35,758 nt of DNA from Muribaculaceae bacterium. Its GTDB lineage: Bacteria; Bacteroidota; Bacteroidia; Bacteroidales; Muribaculaceae. Position 1 is the stretch's first letter. Each line of letters starts with the position of its first letter. The position numbers and the translations under genes were made by a program. Below the pieces are notes generated by a model. The model saw only the letters and a list, made by a program, of their open reading frames with translations. It was not told the origin of the DNA and ran no database searches. The stretch is taken from assembly GCA_017548365.1 (NCBI GenBank), contig JAFZAC010000039.1, forward strand, positions 1 through 35,758, in the 5' to 3' direction. Of the stretch, positions 24,540 to 31,360 are shown piece after piece.

Positions 24540-25274
24540 ATGCTTAAAAAATCTTTTTTCTCAATTGCCGTTTCGGCAATGCTGATGCTCAGCAGTTGTA
24601 CTAGTTCTACTGGGCTTCTCGGAAGCATACTAGGTGGAGGCCTAGGAGGTAACACAAATACTACCAGCAATGTGCTTGGCAGCGTGCTCGGCAGCGTGCT
24701 CGGAGGTATGACCAGCTCTGGCGGAGGTCTACTTGGAGGCATTTTAGGAAGCGCTCTCACCGACAACTCAGTTACCGATTTGGTTCTTGGTGGCACACGA
24801 GTTAATCAGTCGGATCTTGTTGGCACATGGATATATGCACAGCCAGGTTGCGCATTTACCAGTCAGAATCTTCTTGCCAAGGCAGGAGGTACAGCAGCAG
24901 CTACACAAATAAAGCAGAAACTCAGTTCTGCTTATAGCTCACTTGGATTTGCAAACAACAACACAGGTTTTGCTTTTGACCAAAACGGCAACTTTGAAGC
25001 TGTGCTAAAAGGCCTTCCTCTGAATGGAACTTACACATTAGATCCTAGTTCTGGCAAGCTCAACTTGAAGACTTCGGTAGGCACCATCTCATCTTATGTG
25101 GCTCGCACTTCAAATGGTTTGTCAATCACTATGGAATCGAAGATGCTCACCAGTGTGCTTCAAGCTCTAGGCAATTTGTCTAGCAACAGCTCTATCACAT
25201 CTATCGCCAACTTGGGCAACCAATACAACGGCGTGCGCATGGGCTTTGAAGTTGTGAAGTATCAACAAAAATAA
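24540..25274 (+). CDS. DUF4923-type lipoprotein, second of a tandem pair
   Basis: This is a 244-residue paralog of the preceding gene, with a lipobox (LMLSS-C20) and a longer Gly/Ser-rich linker (about 21-80) carrying the internal repeat VLGSVLG. It has the same C-terminal domain (about 88-244; NQSDLVGTWIYAQPGCAF ... GVRMGFEVVKY). Most differences lie in the linker, which suggests that the domain is under selection while the tether length varies. A terminator follows, so the two genes appear to form a complete transcription unit. Function is unknown. Confidence 0.75.
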   Translation: MLKKSFFSIAVSAMLMLSSCTSSTGLLGSILGGGLGGNTNTTSNVLGSVLGSVLGGMTSSGGGLLGGILGSALTDNSVTDLVLGGTRVNQSDLVGTWIYAQPGCAFTSQNLLAKAGGTAAATQIKQKLSSAYSSLGFANNNTGFAFDQNGNFEAVLKGLPLNGTYTLDPSSGKLNLKTSVGTISSYVARTSNGLSITMESKMLTSVLQALGNLSSNSSITSIANLGNQYNGVRMGFEVVKYQQK

Positions 25275-25301
25275 TCTGATTAATTCTTAACAACAAACAA
25301 T

Positions 25302-25338
25302 AAACGAGCAGGCTTATTGGCCTACTCGTTTTCTTTTT
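25302..25338 (+). terminator. Rho-independent terminator after the DUF4923 pair
   Basis: AAACGAGCAGGC (25302-25313) pairs with GCCTACTCGTTT (25320-25331) with one mismatch, a 6-nt loop and a T-rich tail. Confidence 0.85.
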
Positions 25339-25375
25339 TATCGCGTCAATCGACTTGACCGCCACTGTGATTAGT

Positions 25376-26113
25376 TTATTCTTCCCAATTCACGCCCATT
25401 TCCTTTAGAGTGATTCGAGCGTCGAGATCACCTTGTACGGCAGCTTTCTTAAGCCAAGAAACACCTTCTTTTTCATCCTTCTTGACACCCTCACCTTCAA
25501 GATAGGAGATTCCCAAATTGTACTGGGCCTGAGCGTCGCCTTGTTCGGCTGCCTTGCGGTACCACTCAACCGCTTTCTTGTGGTCGGTACTCAATCCCAA
25601 CCCCTGGTCATAACATGTTCCCATCCAGAACTGAGCAGGAGCATAACCTTGCTCAGCAGCTTTTTTGAACCATTTAACAGCCTTCTTGTAATCTTGCTGT
25701 ACACCATCGCCATTAAGATAGCAAACGCCAGCACTCACCTGTCCGTAGGGGTCGCCTTTACTGGCCGCTAGCTCATAGAAATGAGCTGCCTTGCGCTCAT
25801 TTTTAGGCACACCAATTCCTTCATCATAGAACACCGCAATGTTGTAAAGAGCTATAGCACTACCCTGTTCGGCAGCTTTTCCATACCAGAACAGAGACTG
25901 TGAAGGGATTTTTGGTGCTCCATCACCCTCTTTGTAACAATATCCCATAACGAGCTGAGCATCAACGTCTCCCATGACTGCAGCCTTATAATATTCTCTT
26001 GCCTCGCCAGTGATTTCTTCGGGCACGACAATTTCTTGCGCCACTGCAGTGCAGGCCATCGACATTAATATTGCAATAACAAGTATTGCCTTCTTAAAAA
26101 TTATTCGTTTCAT
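25376..26113 (-). CDS. Secreted Sel1-repeat protein
   Basis: The 245-residue product has a signal peptide (ending AVA-Q near residue 26). Five to six tandem Sel1-like repeats of about 36 residues follow, each with the pattern AQ..LG..Y..G.GV..D..KA..WY.KAAEQG. These repeats form an alpha-solenoid that mediates protein-protein contacts in the periplasm; no enzyme activity is expected. The copies at about 116-185 are very regular. It has a promoter-like -33/-7 pair upstream and no operon partner. A second secreted Sel1 protein (29211) lies nearby but carries an extra C-terminal domain. Confidence 0.85.
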   Translation of the reverse strand: MKRIIFKKAILVIAILMSMACTAVAQEIVVPEEITGEAREYYKAAVMGDVDAQLVMGYCYKEGDGAPKIPSQSLFWYGKAAEQGSAIALYNIAVFYDEGIGVPKNERKAAHFYELAASKGDPYGQVSAGVCYLNGDGVQQDYKKAVKWFKKAAEQGYAPAQFWMGTCYDQGLGLSTDHKKAVEWYRKAAEQGDAQAQYNLGISYLEGEGVKKDEKEGVSWLKKAAVQGDLDARITLKEMGVNWEE

Positions 26114-26180
26114 AGTTTATCAAAGTTTTACAAGCCTCATAGAGGATGTCAGGTTAAACAATTTATAAACTTTTGGCGAG

Positions 26181-26212
26181 CAAAATTAGAAAAAAAACTC
26201 CAAATGACCAAA
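26181..26212 (-). promoter_or_regulatory. Promoter of the Sel1-repeat gene
   Basis: On the minus strand, TAATTTTG (26181-26188) fits TAnnTTTG, with TTTG (26209-26212) 20 bases upstream. The predicted start near 26174 gives a leader of about 60 nt. Confidence 0.6.
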
Positions 26213-26250
26213 TCGTTAATCTTAAAACGAGAAAACAAGAGGATGAGGTT

Positions 26251-26539
26251 GGACAGTTTTTAGAAAAAAATCTTGAACGCCACGGTTGGATAAATTAGGC
26301 TGCGCCTCGTCAAAAACCATGCAAGCATGACTTTGAGCTCGGCTTGCACTAATTTTGTGGCGCAATACACTAACAATGCCCAGGACTCCTTTGGGACAAT
26401 TTCTAGAAAAAAATCTTGAACGCCACAGTTACGGTGCAATACAACACCCAGGATCCTTTGGGACAGTTTTTAGAAAAAACTCGTGGATCGTAATCGGAAA
26501 TCGTGATCGGGCGTGGGACAGTTTTTGAAAAAAAATCTC
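26251..26539. repeat. Cluster of four degenerate direct repeats in a 587-base intergenic region
   Basis: Four imperfect copies of a GGACAGTTTTTAGAAAAAAA-like unit start at 26251, 26394, 26461 and 26516. Copies 1 and 2 continue into the same TCTTGAACGCCAC (to 26283 and 26426). Copies 2 and 3 share an upstream CCCAGGA(C)TCCTTTG element (26379-26393 and 26448-26460) and, further upstream, GCAATACA. The period is therefore about 55-70 bases for copies 2-4, with a larger gap after copy 1. No gene is seen between 26114 and 26700. The pattern suggests eroded tandem duplication or a remnant of a repetitive element. Confidence 0.6.
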
Positions 26540-26584
26540 ATTGTGGGGAATTTTGTTAATTAAAGTGTTAAAATTGGCATAGAT

Positions 26585-26617
26585 TTTGCTATTGTGCTTT
26601 AAACTTGCATATCTTTG
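26585..26617 (+). promoter_or_regulatory. Promoter of the GYF-domain gene
   Basis: TTTG (26585-26588), a 21-base spacer and TATCTTTG (26610-26617) match the Bacteroidetes consensus. The start near 26624 leaves an AT-rich leader of about 77 nt. Confidence 0.7.
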
Positions 26618-26700
26618 CTCACTCTAAGTTACAAACAAAAAATTTCTATATATACTTTTAAAATTTTGTTTCACTTTTTTAAAAAAATGTTTTAGGTACT

Positions 26701-27630
26701 ATGGAATTTTTTATAATCATGAATGACCAGCAACAGGGTCCGTTCACCCTCGAGCAGATGTCCAACTTGAATATCATGGCCGACACTCCGGTGTGGCATG
26801 AAGGGCTATCGGACTGGACTACAGCCGAGAATGTGAAAGAGTTGAGTCACCTTGTTGCTTATGCTCCCCGAGTGGGCGACAATGCATCGGCCCCTCCCAA
26901 CACTGCAACGATATCGCAGCCCCCTACATGGACACCTCGTCCCCCCGCTGGGCCTGCTCCTGAATATAGTACGTCGGTAAACTATGACACTCCCGCACTG
27001 AACAAGCCTCGCAAGAGCCGCACTTCATTGTGGGTGACACTTGCCATAGTTGCGCTACTGGCAATAATCTTAGCAGCAACCAACCCTAACAAGGAAGACC
27101 ACTGCCGCGCTGTCACAAAGGTTTCTCACACTTGGGCCAACGAGACTATTGAAGACCTTGGCGGCACAGGCATCATAGGCGGAATTGTCAAGCTTGGATC
27201 TACTCAAATCATTCGTTCGATTGTCGACAATGTAGTAGATGTAGAAAACTATGGGGTGTTCTCATTAGGCTATATTGACACTGGAGCCGACAAAACAAGA
27301 GTATCGCTTGGCATCCTTGGTCACGTTTTTACCTTTGACAAGAACATTATTGACCAAAAGCTGAAAGAAGCTATGGGCAACGATTTCAAAGAAAAGTTCA
27401 GAAATCTTATCAACATTGATGACTTGTTCTCGTCGGACGACAATGAAAATGACCTTGTGACACCATACAACCCCGAAGATTCGGACGAAGTTGTTTCGCC
27501 CGAAGACCGTGCCGAGTCTATATTTGACTTACCACCAGAAGTCGACACTTTGATGAAGAAAGGTGCCAGGAAGTTGGCTAAAGAGGGCATCAGGCAAGCC
27601 GAAAAAGCTATTGACGAGTTGTTAAAGTAA
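26701..27630 (+). CDS. GYF_2-domain membrane protein with DUF4359-like C-terminus
   Basis: The 309-residue product begins with a GYF_2 (DUF4339) domain at about 1-52: QQGPFTLEQM, then TPVWHEGLSDWTTA. A Pro-rich linker follows (about 60-100), then one membrane helix at about 109-126. The part beyond the membrane (about 133-235) starts HCRAVTKVSHTWANETI and resembles DUF4359 proteins (FSLGYIDTGADKTRVSLGILGHVFTF). The acidic tail (about 245-309) is probably helical. GYF_2 domains are thought to bind Pro-rich peptides on the cytoplasmic side. The function is otherwise unknown. It is monocistronic, with its own promoter and terminator. Confidence 0.75.
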   Translation: MEFFIIMNDQQQGPFTLEQMSNLNIMADTPVWHEGLSDWTTAENVKELSHLVAYAPRVGDNASAPPNTATISQPPTWTPRPPAGPAPEYSTSVNYDTPALNKPRKSRTSLWVTLAIVALLAIILAATNPNKEDHCRAVTKVSHTWANETIEDLGGTGIIGGIVKLGSTQIIRSIVDNVVDVENYGVFSLGYIDTGADKTRVSLGILGHVFTFDKNIIDQKLKEAMGNDFKEKFRNLINIDDLFSSDDNENDLVTPYNPEDSDEVVSPEDRAESIFDLPPEVDTLMKKGARKLAKEGIRQAEKAIDELLK

Positions 27631-27662
27631 CAGCAAAACACAAGAATTAAATATTCTTGAGC

Positions 27663-27706
27663 AACAAGAGGGCAAGTCAATTGTGACATTGCCCTCTTGT
27701 TTTTTA
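27663..27706. terminator. Terminator between convergent genes
   Basis: AACAAGAGGGCAA (27663-27675) pairs perfectly with TTGCCCTCTTGTT (27689-27701), followed by T residues on the plus strand. It also lies just past the stop codon of the minus-strand gene ending at 27716. Confidence 0.92.
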
Positions 27707-27715
27707 TAATCGGTA

Positions 27716-28159
27716 TTATAGCTCATCGTGAGCGAAAGCTATCATTAGTTTAGCCATGTAACGCCTCCACTCCAGGTTGAAGATGCTGCTCCCGTGCTCC
27801 ATGCCCCTTGGGTCGACCTCTCCATAAAAACTCATGAGCACGAAATGTGCCAGCAATGCCACCACTGTGTCATGCAATGCCGCATCAAATCCTAATCGCG
27901 GCTCATTGTTGAAGGCGAAAGTCATGATTATATTTCTCGAGTCGACATTGGGGTTGTAATTGTCAAAATCCAGGTATCCTAATACCCTGTCTCTCAAGAG
28001 GGCATATCCTTCCTTGAGTTTCAGCATAATCATGCGGTTGTTGTCGGGAGTAATAATGCGCACCTTGTCGTTATGTGCCGCATACCATGCACTTTGTGCA
28101 TAGACGTAATTGAGTATTTCGTCAAAATCGATATATATAGTTACTTTGTGTTTTTTCAT
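27716..28159 (-). CDS. Unrecognised cytoplasmic protein
   Basis: A protein of 147 residues from ATG 28159 (MKKHKVTIYIDFDEILNYVY). A longer reading from 28225 would overlap the upstream gene by 17 bases and add an unlikely 22-residue leader. It has no signal peptide or membrane helix. The N-terminus looks like a beta strand-loop (VTIYIDFDEI), and the rest is mixed helix with conserved-looking segments such as FDAALHDTVVALLAHFV and LEWRRYMAKLMIAFA. I do not recognise the family. It lies 49 bases downstream of the gene at 28209-28655 on the same strand, and the two probably form an operon with one promoter at about 28704-28735. Confidence 0.6.
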   Translation of the reverse strand: MKKHKVTIYIDFDEILNYVYAQSAWYAAHNDKVRIITPDNNRMIMLKLKEGYALLRDRVLGYLDFDNYNPNVDSRNIIMTFAFNNEPRLGFDAALHDTVVALLAHFVLMSFYGEVDPRGMEHGSSIFNLEWRRYMAKLMIAFAHDEL

Positions 28160-28208
28160 GATATCAATATTTTTTAAGGAGTAAAAGGAATCAAAAACTC
28201 TACACCTC

Positions 28209-28655
28209 TCAAGCAACGCGGCCATAAGGGCGGCGTATGTTCATAGCGCTTAGTGTCCTCTTAATGATGACCCAAGCGTGCTGTTTCGTGAGGAAGAACC
28301 GTGAAGCCTTACACTGCTCCAGTACGATGGGGATTGCTTGGGCTATTGACATCTTGCCTTGAGAGACAATGCTTTTCACTTTGTGTGTGATGTCAAGCCA
28401 CATGAGCTTGTTAACCTCGGAATGGAAATGCACAGGCTCATGACGGAGCAGTTTGGGTATAACAACATAGGCACGGTCAAAACCCACATTGTAGGGTGGC
28501 GCGCCATTATTAATGGCAAGTTCCAGCGCCACCTGCCTAGAGTTTGACACATTCTTTTTGTTAAGACTGTCGTAGATTTCGCAGTAGAGCATTGTCAGCA
28601 TCCTGTCGCGCTCATCGCGTCGCTGAGCGCTTTCGCACTTGTTTAAATAATTCAT
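28209..28655 (-). CDS. Unrecognised cytoplasmic protein, first gene of a two-gene operon
   Basis: The 148-residue product has no signal peptide or membrane helix, is basic and is mostly helical. Visible features are RRDERDRMLTMLYCEIYD near the N-terminus, NNGAPPYNVGFDRAYVVIP mid-protein, and a C-terminus rich in hydrophobic and basic residues (ASRFFLTKQHAWVIIKRTL). The style recalls small genes of Bacteroidales accessory or prophage regions, but I cannot name the family and see no phage gene beside it. It has a good -33/-7 promoter. Confidence 0.6.
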   Translation of the reverse strand: MNYLNKCESAQRRDERDRMLTMLYCEIYDSLNKKNVSNSRQVALELAINNGAPPYNVGFDRAYVVIPKLLRHEPVHFHSEVNKLMWLDITHKVKSIVSQGKMSIAQAIPIVLEQCKASRFFLTKQHAWVIIKRTLSAMNIRRPYGRVA

Positions 28656-28703
28656 GGTTGTTGTATTTTAGATAAAGGTTAGTAATATTTTATATTCACG
28701 ATG

Positions 28704-28735
28704 CAAAGATAAGGCACAAAATGGTAAAATGCAAA
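28704..28735 (-). promoter_or_regulatory. Promoter of the unknown two-gene operon
   Basis: On the minus strand, TATCTTTG (28704-28711) and TTTG (28732-28735) are separated by 20 bases, a full consensus match. The start near 28697 leaves a leader of about 42 nt. Confidence 0.7.
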
Positions 28736-28860
28736 TATTTTAAGGTAATTTTACAATTCAGTCGCTCAAAAAATAAAAACTCTATTCCACAGCTTATCGA
28801 CACCAACAGGTACAATTTAATGAAAACCAGGACATTTTTCATAAAAAAACATTGATTTCT

Positions 28861-28889
28861 TTTGTTTATTAAAATAATGTGTAATTTTG
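28861..28889 (+). promoter_or_regulatory. Promoter of the structured RNA and downstream Sel1 gene
   Basis: TTTG (28861-28864) and TAATTTTG (28882-28889) are separated by 17 bases. Transcription is predicted from about 28896, just 2 nt before a hairpin and about 50 nt before a long imperfect stem. Confidence 0.6.
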
Positions 28890-28895
28890 CGACAA

Positions 28896-29193
28896 TTCAA
28901 GTAATCTCGCAGAGGCGGGCTCTTGCTTGATGATATATTTGAGAGCGTTTTGTTTTATCCTTACTTAGAAATTCGCCAAAGTTTTAACTCGAAGAATAAA
29001 ACAGTAACGCCTTCGTCAGCCTATATCTACCCTGTTGAAGGATTGATATATTGGCAAGGCGTGGGATGGACTGTTTATTTCGAGTAGGGCGTTTGGCGAT
29101 GCCTCTAAGTAGATAAACAAAAATATCTCCACGCTTTTTCTTTGTTATAACAATAATAATTACTAACTTAGTGGCGTTGAAACGATTTGCCAC
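28896..29193 (+). ncRNA. Candidate structured non-coding RNA or structured 5' leader
   Basis: Several nested stems can be paired by hand. Hairpin H1: 28898-28904 with 28923-28929, plus 28906-28910 with 28915-28919 and an AGAG loop. Then a single extended arm of about 175 nt: 28948-28959 with 29112-29122 (one bulge); 28963-28969 (ACTTAGA) with 29104-29110 (TCTAAGT); 28973-28980 with 29092-29099; 28987-29005 with 29070-29085 (16 pairs, small bulges); 29007-29013 (ACGCCTT) with 29056-29062 (AAGGCGT); and 29019-29027 with 29045-29055. This is roughly 58 pairs in the long arm. A further small stem (GTGGC 29171-29175 with GCCAC 29189-29193) lies near the downstream ATG at 29211. No T-rich terminator clearly follows, so it may be a leader rather than a free RNA. 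It was not matched to a known family. Confidence 0.55.
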
Positions 29194-29210
29194 ATAAAAA
29201 CAAAAATGAT

Positions 29211-30419
29211 ATGAAAAAGTTTCTTTTAGTATTTGCTTTTATGGCGCTGGCGTTTAGTTTTAGTGCCGATGCACAATCTATACAGGAGTTGCGTGACTCG
29301 ATGGCAATGGGAAACCTCAATAGTCAGGTGGATCTAGCAATTCACTATATCTATGGCGACAGCGTGGCGCAGGACTATGACGAAGCCTTGAGGCTCATCA
29401 GGGATGCCGCTCTCAAGGGCAATCGCTATGGCGAGTTGGTGCTTGGCATGTGTTATGAGGATGGCACAGGTGTTGTCAAAGACAAAAAAGAGGCATTCAA
29501 GTGGTACTTGAGCTCGGCACAGAAAGGCAACACAATAGCAAAATATATGGTAGCAGGAAGCTATGATGATGGCGAAGGTGTGGAAGCAAATCCAAAAGAG
29601 GCTTTCATGTGGTATAAGGATGCTGCCGACAATGGCCACATGAAGTCACAGGTTGCCACGGCAGTTCAATATGAGCACGGCAATGGAGTTGAGCAAGATT
29701 GGAAAGAATCGTTCCGATACATGAAAATGGCTGTAGATAATGAAGATGCCACCGATGGGGCACGATACTTACTGGCAAAGTACTATTTCAACGGTTGGGG
29801 CACAGAGGTCAACAAAGCCGAATCTCGCCGTCTGCTTGAGAGTATTAAGGATAAGAATTGGTTGCCTGAAGCAAAGCGTGCTTTAAACAATATGGCCGAA
29901 GGCAACACAATGAGGATGTATGCGTTCCAATTCCGCTATATTCCCGATATTTTATGGACCTATGAGAAAGGAGAGGTTGTAAAAACATGGTTGACCAATG
30001 TCACCGAATGGCAAATAAACTTGGGCGGGCGATACATCTCTGAATACGAATGGGATTGGAAAGATATCTCATCAAGCATTCAGCACCCGAACGACTCTAC
30101 AGAAATAATTGTCTATCGCTTTCCAGAACCTGAGAAGACGCCATTGTGCCTCTACTCGGCTGCGGTGATAAACACAAGGTCGGGAGAGTGTGCCTATTAC
30201 ACCCTAGAGAAAACAATGAGCTTCAGTAACCCTGAAGACATTGGTGCCAAGAGCTGGGTGTTTGGCGGCATGAGCCGTGACAACGCAAGCCATGTGAGCT
30301 ACGACTTTTTGGCGGGTGATATCACTGAACAGCAGTTTGTCGATTTTATCCTTGCCTTCTTGAGTAAATCAACTAACCATTCTAAAATAGGAGAAACCGT
30401 TTATCCAACCGATGAGTGA
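29211..30419 (+). CDS. Secreted Sel1-repeat protein with an additional C-terminal domain
   Basis: The product has 402 residues from ATG 29211 (MKKFLLVFAFMALAFSFSADA-Q); an in-frame TTG upstream would spoil the signal peptide. Residues about 25-215 carry five Sel1-like repeats (ALKGNRYGELVLGMCYEDGTGVVKD and similar; key positions G, Y, G.GV). Residues about 225-402 form an unrecognised domain beginning MRMYAFQFRYIPDILWTYEKG and rich in Trp and aromatic residues. The Sel1 solenoid implies protein-protein contacts; the extra domain distinguishes it from the paralog at 25376. It lies behind a leader of about 315 nt with strong predicted RNA structure. Confidence 0.8.
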   Translation: MKKFLLVFAFMALAFSFSADAQSIQELRDSMAMGNLNSQVDLAIHYIYGDSVAQDYDEALRLIRDAALKGNRYGELVLGMCYEDGTGVVKDKKEAFKWYLSSAQKGNTIAKYMVAGSYDDGEGVEANPKEAFMWYKDAADNGHMKSQVATAVQYEHGNGVEQDWKESFRYMKMAVDNEDATDGARYLLAKYYFNGWGTEVNKAESRRLLESIKDKNWLPEAKRALNNMAEGNTMRMYAFQFRYIPDILWTYEKGEVVKTWLTNVTEWQINLGGRYISEYEWDWKDISSSIQHPNDSTEIIVYRFPEPEKTPLCLYSAAVINTRSGECAYYTLEKTMSFSNPEDIGAKSWVFGGMSRDNASHVSYDFLAGDITEQQFVDFILAFLSKSTNHSKIGETVYPTDE

Positions 30420-30447
30420 TATTAGGCACTTTTCTTAATATTTCCAT

Positions 30448-30455
30448 TAAATTTG
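30448..30455 (+). promoter_or_regulatory. Candidate -7 box for the AT-rich three-gene cluster
   Basis: TAAATTTG is an exact TAnnTTTG match. The predicted start near 30462 is about 39 bases before the TTG start at 30501. There is no clear -33 element. Confidence 0.5.
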
Positions 30456-30500
30456 CGACATTGAAGAAAGCACATTGTTCAACTACTTAAACAGGAAAAA

Positions 30501-30941
30501 TTGAAAAAGAAAATACCTCATATTTTGGCTCTATTTATGCTTACAGTTTTCGTAAGCAGTTGTTTTTCAGATTATAGCAAACAGGAAATAGCTGGCAGAA
30601 CTTTTTATGCCGATGATGGCGCTGTCATAAGATTAAACGCTGATGGCTCATGCCAAGTGGACAATTTAAACTGGTCACATGTTTGGTGTGAAGACGGTGC
30701 AAGTGATAAACATTTTTCCCATCTTGCAGATAGTCTTCATTCTCAAAAAACACATGTTGGAACATGGGATATCGATAAATATGATAAATATAAGATTTGT
30801 ATGTCTATGAACACATTTGTCTTTTCTCTTACTTTATCGAGTGGTTTTAATATGTTACCCACGCCAGCAGATGAAGTTAAGCTAATAATTTTCATTGGAG
30901 ATCCTGATGATTGGAATACCTATGAGTTTAAACAAAGATAA
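30501..30941 (+). CDS. Unrecognised small lipoprotein
   Basis: A 146-residue protein with a TTG start, MKKKIPHILALFMLTVFVSS-C21, a clear lipobox. The TTG start is strongly supported: the 25 bases at 30485-30509 match 23 of 25 bases at 31345-31369, where the same position holds the ATG of another gene. The mature part looks like a small beta domain (AGRTFYADDGAVIRLNADGSC ... VGTWDIDKYDKYKI), similar in style to lipocalin-like stress or immunity lipoproteins, but the family is not recognised. The stop codon overlaps the next ATG by one base (TAATG), so translation is probably coupled. Codons are markedly A/T-rich compared with genes at 15-23 kb. Confidence 0.65.
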   Translation: MKKKIPHILALFMLTVFVSSCFSDYSKQEIAGRTFYADDGAVIRLNADGSCQVDNLNWSHVWCEDGASDKHFSHLADSLHSQKTHVGTWDIDKYDKYKICMSMNTFVFSLTLSSGFNMLPTPADEVKLIIFIGDPDDWNTYEFKQR

Positions 30942-31312
30942 TGAAACTAAAACAGAGACATAAGAATTCTTTTTTGTGGCTTTCCATAATTGTCACAATT
31001 CTTGTCTTACTAATTATTGCATTTGCTTGGATTTTTGATGTTAGGACTATTAACGTGCCTGAAGACGCTGTTTTTAAAGGAACATCCAAAGAAGCTTTTT
31101 GGATACAAAAAGTATCATGTAACGATAGGATTATGAGGATTAGAATTTTTAATGATTATGATGACAAATTGATTTTCGATGCAGATTTTTCTACACCAAT
31201 GCCATGCGATAATATTATTGATAGTATCAGATATTATGATAAGTTTTCTCACAAATTAGTATTATTTAATGGAAATGAATTGGGGGCGCATCATGTATAT
31301 TTTAAAGAATAA
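30941..31312 (+). CDS. Unrecognised single-pass membrane protein
   Basis: The 123-residue product has a basic N-terminus (MKLKQRHKN), one membrane helix (about 10-32) and a small domain of about 90 residues outside the cytoplasm (VPEDAVFKGTSKEAFWIQKV...) with two Cys that could pair. There is no family match. It begins inside the stop codon of the upstream lipoprotein gene (TAATG), so the two products are probably made in fixed ratio and may interact. It is AT-rich like its neighbours. Confidence 0.6.
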   Translation: MKLKQRHKNSFLWLSIIVTILVLLIIAFAWIFDVRTINVPEDAVFKGTSKEAFWIQKVSCNDRIMRIRIFNDYDDKLIFDADFSTPMPCDNIIDSIRYYDKFSHKLVLFNGNELGAHHVYFKE

Positions 31313-31360
31313 TATATTGGATGGTTGTGGAGTAAAACCATACAACTTAAACAAGAAAAA

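Noticed and set aside
26251..26539. CRISPR array
   Set aside because: Repeats are imperfect and unevenly spaced (143, 67 and 55 bases apart), the intervals are not spacer-like, and no cas genes are present.
28896..29122. Naming the structured RNA as 6S RNA
   Set aside because: It lacks an evident large central open bubble, begins with a separate 5' hairpin and has no clear 3' end; only a covariance search could decide.
28984..29193. Minus-strand 69-codon frame inside the structured region
   Set aside because: It coincides with the predicted stems, has no signal or domain, and its length is easily reached by chance.
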